The notes under the pieces were generated by a model. That model made no database searches and had not been told where the DNA came from. It saw only the letters and a program-made list of their open reading frames with translations. Below, in pieces: positions 55,101 through 64,000 of a stretch of DNA of 64,000 bases; positions within the stretch are counted from its first letter, which is position 1; every line of letters starts with the position of its first letter. Position numbers and translations under genes: made by a program. Source of the DNA: Chaunax sp. Z400 (taxonomy: Eukaryota > Chordata > Actinopteri > Lophiiformes > Chaunacidae); contig CM075206.1 of assembly GCA_037577475.1 (NCBI GenBank), positions 7,535,459 through 7,599,458 on the forward strand, written 5' to 3'.

Positions 55101-58100
55101 TCTGGGTGAGCAGAAATACAGCTACCACAGCCAGTAGGACCCGCAGGGCACGCCACTTCCGGTCTCTCTGCACCCCAGCTGCCCGGCTTAGCAGTCGTCC
55201 TATGTAGCAGTAACACACCACCATGACCAAGAAGGGTAACAAGAATCTGAGTGTCACCTCCAGCAGCTCCAGGGCAGCCTTTACAGGTCGGGCCATGCCG
55301 GGAGGGTAGACGGCCGTACAGGCCGTCCTGTAATGGGAGTGCTTCACTGTGGAGAAGATAAGTTCAGGAAGGCCAAGAAAGCTGGCTACAACCCACAACA
55401 CCACACACACCAAGAGCCACTGTCTCTTCACCCGGGAACCTGTCCCAGTCCTGCCGGTTGGATTGTGGGCTGCAGCGCGGTAGCGATCCACACTGATACA
55501 CGCCAGCAGCAGCATGCCGCAGCTGAAGTTGGTGCTGTAGAGGAAGGAGGTGAGCTTGCAGGCTGCTGAGCCCAACTTCCAGCCATAGATGGCATCAGCC
55601 GCCCAGAAAGGCAAGGTGAAGAGAAGCAGCAAGTCCGAAATGGCGAGGTTAAGGATGCACACGTCTGTCAGGGTTCGCAGTCGCACCTGTGATGTGTAGA
55701 CGACCACTACCAGGGCATTCCCAGCTAGTCCCACCACCAGAGCCAGGGCGTAGATTACTGGGAGGAAGATGCCAGCAAAAGAGCGCACCGCTTGTTTGTC
55801 ACAAACGGTGTGTTCATAACTGTAGTCGTAACTGTTGTTTAAGCTGGGGTCCTCATCGTCGGGATAATGGAAATCCATTTTTTGCTGTAGTGAAAAAAAC
55901 AAACAGTCCAATTTAGGGAAGCATTTGATTTATTTTTACTAAGTTGATACCAGTTCTATGTTTTTAATATGATCCTTTGAATTGTTTAGTCTTCACAACA
56001 TAAGAGTAATAAAAATATAGTTTAAGGTGAAATGATTTGAAATTTATAAGTTTAACATGCATGAAAACCAATCATGAGTGACTGATTGTAAGTATAAATA
56101 GTTTTTCTTACAGATGTTTGTACAAACATTACTGTAAACAAACCTTTAACACCATCAGAAAACTTGCGTCATTTTAAATTGTGCTACATATGTAATGAAA
56201 AACACCTCATGATACTTTTGTTTACAGTTGGATTGCACATTTTTAAAAATACTTTATTGCAATATTTCTGTAATTTTCCACTCAATATCTTACTTAAATA
56301 GAGCCCACATTTTAAAAGTTTTTATGCAATTTATATTGGTTAAAGTTTAATTAAATAATTAAATAATTAAGTTTAACTTCAATAATTGGTATATAGATAA
56401 CAGAAAATAAATAAATTAAGGAAACACAGTCGCAAACAACAACAAAAGGAAAGGAAAACAATATTTTTATTTTATGTAAAGACTGGATAAAAAGATTATT
56501 AAAGATTATTCGAGCACACTTACTGAGACATGAGTCCTTTTTATCCTAACAGCAGGTATAAGAAGTCCACTAATAGTACTTGCAATAATAATGACAAAGA
56601 TTAACTTAGTTATATGATTGTGAAAAACCACACGCTGGTTTTAATGATATGATAAAATATCCTGAACAGGACTTTGACTGTTTGTCAAGAAGGAACCTTT
56701 GACTATCAGGAAAACAAGGCACGGTACTTTTAAACATATGTCATGGTGTGATAAGTAAATGTTAAATGTAGTTAGTGCATTGACTTCAAATCAACAATAC
56801 AAACATATATAATATAAAGTCCAGACCATTCTCCATATATAATAAAACTAACACCATATAATAAGGTCCAGAATATGTAAGAAAAAGGTATTCTTTACAT
56901 TCCTGTTGTGATAGTGTGATTGTTTCGTAGTGGTAGAAGTAGTAAAAATGTGTTAGTGTTTGATTTTTCTTACCTTATATCTGCTGCTTTGTCAAGTTAA
57001 TATGAATCCTTTATTAAACTCACACAAACAAGTCGGTTTGTATGCCGAGGAGAAAAGTTGTACGCTCCACAGGAATGAAGTGACTAATCCTTTTTTTTTT
57101 TTTTTTTTTTCTTCAGTCAGTCTCACTCCCTTCACTGTCGTCACCGTGGAGCACTTGTCCTCAACACGCATCTCTCTAGCAGGATAAATGTAGCAATAAA
57201 AATCCCTTCAGTCCTCACTGGCTTTGTATCATACAAAAAGAAACTGTTTTTCTTTCTCATTTTCAAATTGTTAACTTAATCTCTCATTCCTTCCATCACA
57301 CAGGGAGTGGCCAGGCTGGCTGCCCTTTGTTATGTCTGGGCAAAGAAAATAAAAGGATAGGAAAAAAACATCCCATCCCATGGAGATGATTGTTATTGTG
57401 GTTTGCTGGAATGCAGCCACAAAACAATTCTTTATTTAGATACTTTTTAAATTGAAGTGTATTATTTTGTTTTCATGATTTTTTTCCTTATGACTAGTGT
57501 TTCTTTATTTGAGCTTCCTCTGAGAAGGCATTCAGGCTTTTTTTTCTTTTCTTTAAAAAACAAAAAAAAGGAAAAAACAAAAGGTGTGTTTTTGAAATGT
57601 CACACTGATATGAAAGTTTTACAAAAATAACCACAAAACTTTTTTTAAAATTTCATTTGATGTTCTCACGCAGACGCATTACTGGGCTGGGAAGGTTTAT
57701 TTTCATTCCAGTGGTGATGGGACATGTATGGGCATGACAGTCTCATGGCTGCAGGACTCGCCTTATATAATGGAAGATGAGACTCGCCGTAAGGGTTCAC
57801 AGGAAAGCCCAACCTGTCCCAGAGCTAAACCGGCTTCTTTGCTAGGAAAGATGTGACGTTTGGGTGGAGTCGACGTAAATTTCTCTTTTACTCTCTCACA
57901 GTGCAAACATAATTGAGTGTGTTTAAATTTCTGCAATCAGAGGAGTTCAAACAGCACCCATCTTTCAGATTGTATTGAAGTGTTGACATGCAATCACGAT
58001 TCTCATGCTTGGAACATTCAGACTATTGATGTTGTCTGGTGTCCACATGTCCTGAGTCAGGGAACAGTTTTACCACTGGGACAGAAATATAAACTGAAAG

Positions 58101-60920
58101 GCAAACCATTGGTCACCATCACATGAGAGACTGTCTGAAAGGGAATAATTACCTCAGTGTACTTCATTTATTTGGTTATCAAACATTTGATATCATCACT
58201 TCGTTTCCACTCTGTATCTTAATATGTTTTCCTGTAGTGAGTGGTTTGTACAAAATTTTTGTTTTTGTTATGTCTCTAAAATAGTTTTTTGTCTTTAGCA
58301 AACAAAGACTCCTGTAGATCTTTGTGTCTCCCTAACAAATAAGATCAGACTAATTAGAAACTAGTTGTAACTTGATGTGAAAGAATCCAACTCAGGAAAT
58401 GTAAATCAACCTGTGGTTGTCTCAGGTGGTAACCTGAAACCTGTTCTCATGCCATCCATCTGACATTCAACACTTCCCAGTTTGCAGCAGTATTTCTGTC
58501 TTAAGGCCGGACTCAAACTGTGAAACGTTGCCATTGTTTGTGATACCACCACCAGACGGCAAACAAAGGATGACTTCACATGAACCACAGCATTTCTGTT
58601 CCATCTCTTGCAGGTGCAGGCAACCCCCAGTGTAAAGTGTCCATTGTGATGTGCAGGAGCAGCACTCAGGACATTAGCAGCAGGTCAGTGGTGTGTTAAA
58701 AAGGATGTGGTGCAGAATATTGCACCTTTATTTCCTTTCCTGATGTCATGTTTATAACAAGTTTTATTTTTCCAAGATGTTTTGTTAGCAATATTCCAGT
58801 CCTACCAATGAAGTTCCACCTCTGGTTTTATTTTATTTTTTTTGATTCCATGCTTATCAGTTTAACTTTGCACTTTATCTTAGTCTGTTTTTTTCTATTC
58901 ACCTTCCTCTTATGACATTATTTGAATCGAAATGGACTCTGGTCAGGGGGCAGGGTGTATTTCCCAGCATGCACTTGCATTTTATCATGGCAGGAAAATG
59001 TAGGCCTATCAGTTGAATTTGCTGAGGCTTGTTTTCAGTTAAATCTTGTGACTGACGTGTAATTGGCACAATTCCTCTAATCCCAAGTTAATCATGCACA
59101 AGCACTTCTGCATGTTCATAAAAATCAACAAACCACACCCATATGTAATAGATTTTGTCCTTTTCTAGTCAGCAGTGTAACATGGCACACACCGAACCAG
59201 CAATGGTCTTTAAAATGTCACATATTTGGAGCAGCATAGACATTTTGTGGTCAAAGTAAAATGTATATTCCTTTAGAGCTTTGGCTATAAACTTGTTTCT
59301 TAGGCATGGCCAGCACAGCATGATCCTCGTCCCGATGGACACCCCGGGTGTAAAGCTCGTCCGACCGATCACCGTGTTTGGACAGGATGGTAGGATCGTG
59401 TCTGTCGACTATTGAGATTTTACTCATTTAATATTGAGAATGAGCTTTCCTGACCCGACCAAACTGTTTTCCCTTGTTACTCAGATGCTATGCATGGTGG
59501 CCACTTTGAAGTGCACTTTGAAAACGTGCGTGTCCCAGCCTCCAACATTATTCTTGGTAAGGTAACACTTAAATTTACTCACATTAAAAGGCTTCTTAAG
59601 AAGCATGCTATTCCTACAACCTAAAACGGTTATTCTTTATCATTCTTTGTGTTTGAAGAGTAGAGTAATACTGGCTTTATAGTTGTGTATGAGATCACAC
59701 ATTCCCCCGCTGTAAGGATTCATGGTATCTGGGTGTTGTTTGTCTTCAGGGGAGGGACGTGGATTTGAGATCGCCCAGGGTCGTCTTGGGCCGGGCAGGC
59801 TGCACCACTGTATGAGGGCTATCGGCCTGGCAGAGTTGGCACTAGAGTTACTCTGCCAGCGGGCTACCTCCAGAAGCACATTTGGAAAGAAACTGTACCA
59901 ACATGTAGGAAACCAGTGACCCAGCAGTGATCAATGCTATAGAATTGTGTTAAGCTCTTGCCACCTAGTTGGCCAGCTTGAGTAAATATGCTCTCCTCCC
60001 TGTGTTATCAAGGAAGTTGTTGCTCACTGGATCGCAGAGTGCCGTCTCATGATCGAACAGACCCGCCTGCTGACGCTACATGCGGCTCATGCCCTGGATA
60101 CGCTGGGCAGCCGCGCTGCTCGCAAGCAGGTAAAATTGGTTTGGAGATGTAGAAGTAATAAGATCTGTCCTGATTCTATACCACACACTAACACTCAACA
60201 GTATAAACAGTACTATAAGTTTATCTTATATAGGTTAGTTGTATTTTTGCAGTTAGTGTACAAGACGTCAACATACATCACACAGAAAATAATAAGTTTT
60301 ATGTAGCTAGGAGCAGTTCCTTTATTCTGCTTTGTATTGATAAGTAGTATAGATTTTTCCCATTACTTTCCCCCCCTAGATTGCTATGATTAAGGTGGCA
60401 GCAGGCAGGATGGCCTGTAAGGTGGTGGACTGTGCTATACAGGTATACGGAGGTGCAGGTGTGTCTGGAGACGTCCCACTAGCACAGATGTAAGTCCCTC
60501 CCACCCCAAACACACACACAAATAATGAGCATTAAGGCGTTTCCTTCCTGATGCCAATATTATATTCTCCATCAGGTATTCTCATGTGCGGACTCTACGT
60601 ATTGCTGATGGGCCAGATGAAGTGCACCTCTCTTCCATTGCCCATCTAGAACTGAGGGATCAACTAAAGAAGGCACAGGCCAAGCTTTAAAATATTGGCA
60701 CTACTAAACTACAGTTTGCTTGACCAAAAACCACTTATCTTTTCGTGAACTCTTGAAAAAAAAAAAAGCTATGAATTTTGCTAATCAAGTCATCATCCTG
60801 CACAAAATGTTATTAAATGTCTTGATTTATACTTAATTGTACATATTTTACTGCAGCCTTTGTTAAGTTTCTTAATGTTTGGATTATGTTTCATTAAAAA
60901 ATTGACAGTTTTTATTAGGA
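49105..60920 (+). CDS. acad11: ACAD11, acyl-CoA dehydrogenase family member 11, complete; CDS 49105-60690, 20 exons, 768 aa
   Basis: Coding exons: 49105-49226, 49335-49434, 50142-50267, 50514-50675, 50755-50919, 50998-51139, 51246-51367, 51627-51733, 52184-52295, 52783-52860, 53269-53407, 53533-53640, 54248-54346, 58614-58683, 59304-59389, 59485-59556, 59750-59904, 60013-60129, 60380-60489, 60576-60690 (TAA). The N-terminal half (about 1-350) is an aminoglycoside phosphotransferase/choline-kinase-like domain with VLRKKPPG, EFYVMEHVQG, catalytic HGDFRMDN and metal-binding VLDWELST. The C-terminal half (about 370-768) is an acyl-CoA dehydrogenase with FCMTEPDVASSDATN, INGKKWWSSGAGNP, GEGRGFEIAQGRLGPGR and QVYGGAGVSGD. 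The usual active-site Glu aligns to Asp in ADGPDEVH, as in human ACAD11 as recalled. ACAD11 oxidises long-chain acyl-CoAs and, with its kinase domain, 4-hydroxy acids. Human is 780 aa. Intron 13 holds ackr4. Confidence 0.96.
49888..49919. repeat. Two tandem 16-bp units in acad11 intron 2
   Basis: GGCACCTGCTGCTGCT (49888-49903) is followed by GGCACCTGCTACTGCT (49904-49919), then a partial third unit. A frame across it (49870-50106) has no recognisable similarity, and the stretch lies within an acad11 intron. Confidence 0.85.
54766..55878 (-). CDS. ackr4: ACKR4 (CCRL1), atypical chemokine receptor 4, 370 aa
   Basis: A single coding exon on the strand opposite acad11, inside its 4.3-kb intron 13. 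ATG 55878 (MDFHYPDDED) is chosen over the in-frame ATG at 55911 because a strong acceptor (tttttttcactacag) ends just upstream of caaaaaATG, so the upstream codons are intron. The N-terminus is acidic and tyrosine-rich with Cys26, as in chemokine receptors. Landmarks: GN at 53-54, LNLAISDLL in TM2, Cys107 pairing with the ECL2 Cys, DRYRAAAHN at 131-139 (the canonical DRYLAIV is altered, a mark of atypical receptors), TQMPYNVVKLCRA in TM6 and NPVLYAF in TM7. The C-terminal TSTFTI matches human TSTFSI. ACKR4 scavenges CCL19, CCL21 and CCL25 without G-protein signalling. Nesting in an ACAD11 intron is also seen in human. Confidence 0.94.
   Translation of the reverse strand: MDFHYPDDEDPSLNNSYDYSYEHTVCDKQAVRSFAGIFLPVIYALALVVGLAGNALVVVVYTSQVRLRTLTDVCILNLAISDLLLLFTLPFWAADAIYGWKLGSAACKLTSFLYSTNFSCGMLLLACISVDRYRAAAHNPTGRTGTGSRVKRQWLLVCVVLWVVASFLGLPELIFSTVKHSHYRTACTAVYPPGMARPVKAALELLEVTLRFLLPFLVMVVCYCYIGRLLSRAAGVQRDRKWRALRVLLAVVAVFLLTQMPYNVVKLCRAMDVIYILVTDCDVSKGLDRALQVTEGLALSHACINPVLYAFIGSSFRGHVLKAAKHLGKRLGRHQRQANEEPAVEIALKTWTHTQSQSGSAEQDTSTFTI
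57091..57110. repeat. T20 homopolymer run
   Basis: Twenty consecutive T in acad11 intron 13, between the ackr4 coding exon and its putative first exon. Confidence 0.9.
57670..57769 (-). promoter_or_regulatory. ackr4: Candidate ackr4 promoter (TATA box) and noncoding first exon
   Basis: On the - strand, TATATAAGG (57769-57761) is followed about 30 bases later by a likely start site near 57735. A good donor, CTGC|GTGAGAAC, has its exon edge at 57670. Splicing to the acceptor before the ackr4 ATG (about 55890) would give a noncoding first exon of about 65 bases. This is an inference from position and motifs only. Confidence 0.33.
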
Positions 60921-63900
60921 ATTCTTTTTAATGTCAACTACAAAAACAGAAAATGACAGTATGAATATGACTACTGTCATCACACTGTACAGGTGTGGTC
61001 AACCACATGGATGATTCCATTGGGGGGGGGGAGATGATGGGGGAATCAGGACACACAAGCACATTTTTTGTACAATATAAAACAATGGGCCCATCCATTT
61101 GATACACCAGATGGCAATCCATGCAACACCCTCCACTTCATTGTCTGTACATTAACATTTTGGCAGAGATCCTCAGCTGCCACATCAGTCGGTTTATCTT
61201 TTATACAACACGGCGCAGAGAAGGGAAGAATGGGCAGGAAGGAGAAGCGATTGGTTTGAAGGAAAGGAAGTGTCAGTGTTTGCTCTTCTTAGATTTTTTG
61301 TGAGACCGGTGAGGTGACCTTGATTTAGAGCGGGACTTCTTAGCTGATTTCTTGGGCGTCTTGGAGCGCGACCTCCTGGATCGCTTGGGTGTGCGAGGTG
61401 AGGGAGATCTGGTTGAATAAAGAAGTTGTTTTTTTTATGAACTCTCTCAACCCCATGACAATAAAGAAAAGGGGGGAAATGTAAGATTAAAATCTAATGA
61501 CATTAAGAGAAGCACTGCAAAGATAGTCTCACCTTTTGGAGGACTTTTTGTTGCTGGACCGTGGAGAATCTTTATGTGAAGAACGGGAAGATGTGTCTTT
61601 AGAGTATGAACGATCGGAGCGCTCCGATCTCTCTGAACGGGGTGATGATGACCGGCCTCGTCTGCTGCTGCTCCGCGTGGGGCTGGCTGACCCACTGTGA
61701 CGCCGCTTCCTGTCAAACGGAAAGGACAAATGTCTGTCAGATAGGAAATTAAACACCCTGTTGTCTGCAGCACACTCAAATACCAGTCCTACACCTTAAG
61801 AGTTGAACATGACACTGCAACCTGCCAACTGGTTATCTCACCTCTCCTTCCTGGTTGGCGTGTCCTCCTTTTCTTTGTCCTTTTTCAAGTCTTTCAACCG
61901 TGCCTCCGCTTTGTCCTTTTCTTTCTTCTCCTTCTCTTTCTCCCGTTCAAGTTTCTCCTTTTCTTTTTCCTACAGTAAGGGCACAAGATAAATGGCCTCC
62001 ACTTTTAATTTCAAGTCCTGCATTTGATATCTGCATTAAAATCTGTCAGTAAAGAGACAGAAATCTGCAGAGTTCAATACCTTTTGCAGTAGTTTGTCTC
62101 TATAGTGCTCAACCTGCTCCTGAATACTCTGTCCATGTTTTTTGGGCCTTTTCCCAGATTCCAGCTCATCCTGGAACTTCATGACCTTAACCTTGTTGAA
62201 CAATAAAATTAAAAAGGTCAAAACAATGAATTTTATTTGCATACGAAACACAGATGTCAGTGTATCTTATAAGGTAAAGTACCTCTATCTCTCTGAGCTT
62301 GGTGCGTTTCTCTTCATTCATTTCAGACATCTTGGTTTTAATATCCGTGTCATCTCTGATGGGGTTGAAGTAGCTTTGGTTGTCTTCTGAGCGAGGGCTC
62401 CTGTCATCGTCATCACTGTCCTCATCATTCCTTCAAAGTTGGAAACAGTTTATGAAAAAGGTTAAATGTGCACCGAAGTATTTACAGACACTTATCCTAA
62501 AGACATCACACAAAAATACAACTTACTTTTTTGTTTCTTCTGGCTGCTCAAATATCTCCCATTTTGAAGTTGTCACAGCTGGGGAGCAAATAAAAGACAG
62601 CACAACTGAAACTAAAACTGGTGACACTAAGATAATTTGCATTGAAGTCAAAGCTTTTCATGTGTCAAAATGTAGTTTGATGCCAAAGGTCTAACCTTGA
62701 GCTGCTAACTCTGACTCATCCACCGCTTCCCATTTTGAAGGGGCTACCTTGAAGGTTGCCTCCTTGGATTGATCCACTATAGAAACCAAGAAAATCACAA
62801 TAAACTGAGTCATTGTGTAATATATACATGCTGTATACAGTAGAACATTTGGACTGAGAACTTCATTACAACATCCTATGTCAGTCTCTGCACCACTCAC
62901 AAGGTATTCCATCTATGTCTTCTTCCATGGGCTTGATAGGAACACCATCTAGGTCATCCAGAAGAGGGGCTCCATCAATAGGAGCCCCGTCAATCGTCCC
63001 CGAATCAATGGGCACCCCATCCACATCCTCTAGCGGAGTGCCATCGACATACTCCGCTATTGGGGCTCCATCAATGTCCTCTGCTGGCTCAGCCTGGGCC
63101 AAAGATGGCACATGCAAATTCATTATAAACAACTGATGGGGTAGCTTTTGAAAATCAAGTTATTAAAAGAGCATTTTGTGCAAATTTCCAATGGTCAGTT
63201 GTTTCCTCATTTACCTCCATAATGATGACAGAGGGTTCCTTCTCTACAGACAGATTAACTAGACCCAGGAAGATGTTCTGCAGCTTGATGAGGAAGGGGT
63301 CTGGGTACACGGCCCACTCCTCCCATGCCCGGAAACATGACATTACTCGTTGCTGCCACAAAGAAAACAAATCAGGGATGGTTGAGTGGCATACTGCAGA
63401 TGACAAACTGATTGCTTTGCCAGATATGAACATTTTGTACCTTAAAATTCTCACTCTGGAGGTGTCCCTGTATTGCTTTGTATGTCGCATTGAGGTCTGA
63501 GAAAATCTGGCAGAGCTTTGCTTCAAAACTGTTGGCAAGAGCATGAGTGTTAAAATGAAACAAGGAGTGACTTAAGTATACCTCTTATCCAAAACTGACG
63601 GTGTTGTTTAATACAGTCCAAGAGGGTAAATTACAGATCTTACTATTTCCTGTAGTAAGACGCATTGGCTACTTTGGCAGAAGAGTTGTACAGCACATCT
63701 GAAACTAGATACAACCGTGCAATCTGAAAAGAAAGATAATATTAATCTTTAAATCTTGATGTCTGCCATGGAATTTGACATTATAGTTAATTACTGATGC
63801 TTTTCTTAGCCGAGGGTCAGCCTTAAATCTTGCCTTCTTGGGTAGAGGGGTCTTGAGGATGGACAGCGACTCTGTGATACACTCCACGATCTCTTCAGCT

Positions 63901-64000
63901 GCTTCAGCGCGGCTGAGACAAAACATCATGGCTTCTGCTATGTCGCCCCTCCTGGGAGTCAAACCACGCAGCATCTCCTCTAGTTTGTCCCGCTCTCTGC
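60890..64000 (-). CDS. u2surp: U2SURP (SR140), 3' part; 12 coding exons, 496 aa visible
   Basis: Coding exons in transcript order: 64000(partial)-63834, 63723-63644, 63528-63441, 63352-63215, 63093-62901, 62776-62696, 62578-62527, 62430-62283, 62185-62081, 61969-61842, 61709-61533, 61408-61273 (TGA). The 5' two thirds of the gene (RRM, SURP, start of the CID) is beyond the window. Visible in order: the CID-type domain (MLRGLTPRR, ESLSILKTPLPKK, KLCQIFSDLNATY, FRAWEEWAVYPDPFLIKLQNIFLGL); an acidic block of DGxP repeats (62901-63093); twin SKWE motifs; a conserved helix KFQDELESGKRPKK; a Glu/Lys-rich charged helix; and a C-terminal RS domain ending KKSKKSKH. U2SURP is a component of the 17S U2 snRNP and acts in branch-site recognition and alternative splicing in the nucleus. 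Similarity to human is close throughout. Confidence 0.95.
60893..60916. terminator. Back-to-back poly(A) signals of acad11 (+) and u2surp (-)
   Basis: ATTAAA on the + strand (60893-60898) is 200 bases after the acad11 stop. TTTATT at 60911-60916 is AATAAA on the - strand, 360 bases after the u2surp stop. They are 12 bases apart and point toward each other's gene. An alternative acad11 ATTAAA is at 60812-60817. Confidence 0.6.
60917..61272 (-). other. u2surp: u2surp 3'UTR
   Basis: The stretch between the u2surp stop codon and its likely AATAAA. It has a G-run at about 61021-61030 and no coding frame of note. It is read as 3'UTR because no intron signal or other gene is visible. Confidence 0.6.
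62901..63093 (-). repeat. u2surp: DGxP peptide repeats in u2surp
   Basis: One exon codes for seven copies of a short unit: IDGAPI, VDGTPL, VDGVPI, IDGAPI, DGAPL, LDGVPI, IDGIP. The human protein has a similar but not identical series, so the array is conserved in kind and probably varies in copy number. Confidence 0.85.
63724..63833 (-). other. u2surp: GC-AG intron of u2surp
   Basis: On the - strand the exon ends CCCAAGAAG, followed by gcaaga; the next exon begins after cttttcag with ATTGCACGG. This gives LPKK-IARLYL, matching human. No GT donor in the neighbourhood keeps the protein, so the donor is a non-canonical GC in a strong context. Confidence 0.8.

Larger units (their letters stand above)
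54347..58613 (+). other. acad11: acad11 intron 13, host intron of ackr4
   Basis: Donor GCAGTG|GTATGT and acceptor ctcttgcag|GTGCAGG, joined as SSG-AGNP. Apart from ackr4 and its putative first exon, the intron is AT-rich and holds a T20 run at 57091-57110. No other exon was seen. Confidence 0.85.

Noticed and set aside
55879..55911. Upstream in-frame ATG of ackr4 (55911)
   Set aside because: A strong splice acceptor separates it from MDFHYP; the extra residues (MDCLFFSLQQK) come from intron sequence and are absent from the family.

Overview
This is vertebrate genomic DNA, almost certainly from a ray-finned fish and probably a percomorph. The genes have many exons, short GT-AG introns, CA/TG microsatellites and a dispersed repeat typical of teleosts. 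The encoded proteins match vertebrate families throughout. No bacterial, viral or CRISPR feature was found.

Layout: (1) 1-33110 is the 3' part of kiaa1217 (sickle tail, SKT) on the + strand. It has 19 coding exons from 7677 to 32035; bases 1-7676 look like intron, and earlier exons lie outside the window. (2) 34022-34979 is a small + strand class A GPCR of the P2Y/CysLT/GPR17 type with an intronless coding region. (3) 35682-45260 is complete nphp3 (+, 27 coding exons, 1302 aa). (4) 45205-48682 is complete uba5 (-, 12 exons, 404 aa), tail-to-tail with nphp3. (5) 49105-60920 is complete acad11 (+, 20 exons, 768 aa), head-to-head with uba5. (6) ackr4 (-, one coding exon, 370 aa) sits inside acad11 intron 13. 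(7) 60890-64000 is the 3' part of u2surp (-, 12 exons in view), tail-to-tail with acad11.

The nphp3-uba5-acad11-ackr4 arrangement matches the block I recall on human 3q22. kiaa1217, the GPCR and u2surp are neighbours here but lie elsewhere in human. The products serve unrelated processes: cytoskeletal/axial development (SKT), ciliary inversin compartment (NPHP3), UFMylation E1 (UBA5), fatty acyl-CoA oxidation (ACAD11), chemokine scavenging (ACKR4) and U2 snRNP splicing (U2SURP).

All exon coordinates were read by eye from splice sites and protein similarity. Summed coding lengths divide by three for every complete gene, and reading phase agrees at every junction. I did not find an undescribed system. 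The most useful secondary observations are two back-to-back poly(A) signal pairs at the convergent gene ends, an RFX X-box-like motif upstream of nphp3, two GC-AG introns (one open in frame), a NAGNAG acceptor, a perfect 20-bp hairpin, a MITE in a uba5 intron and a possible missing exon in kiaa1217.
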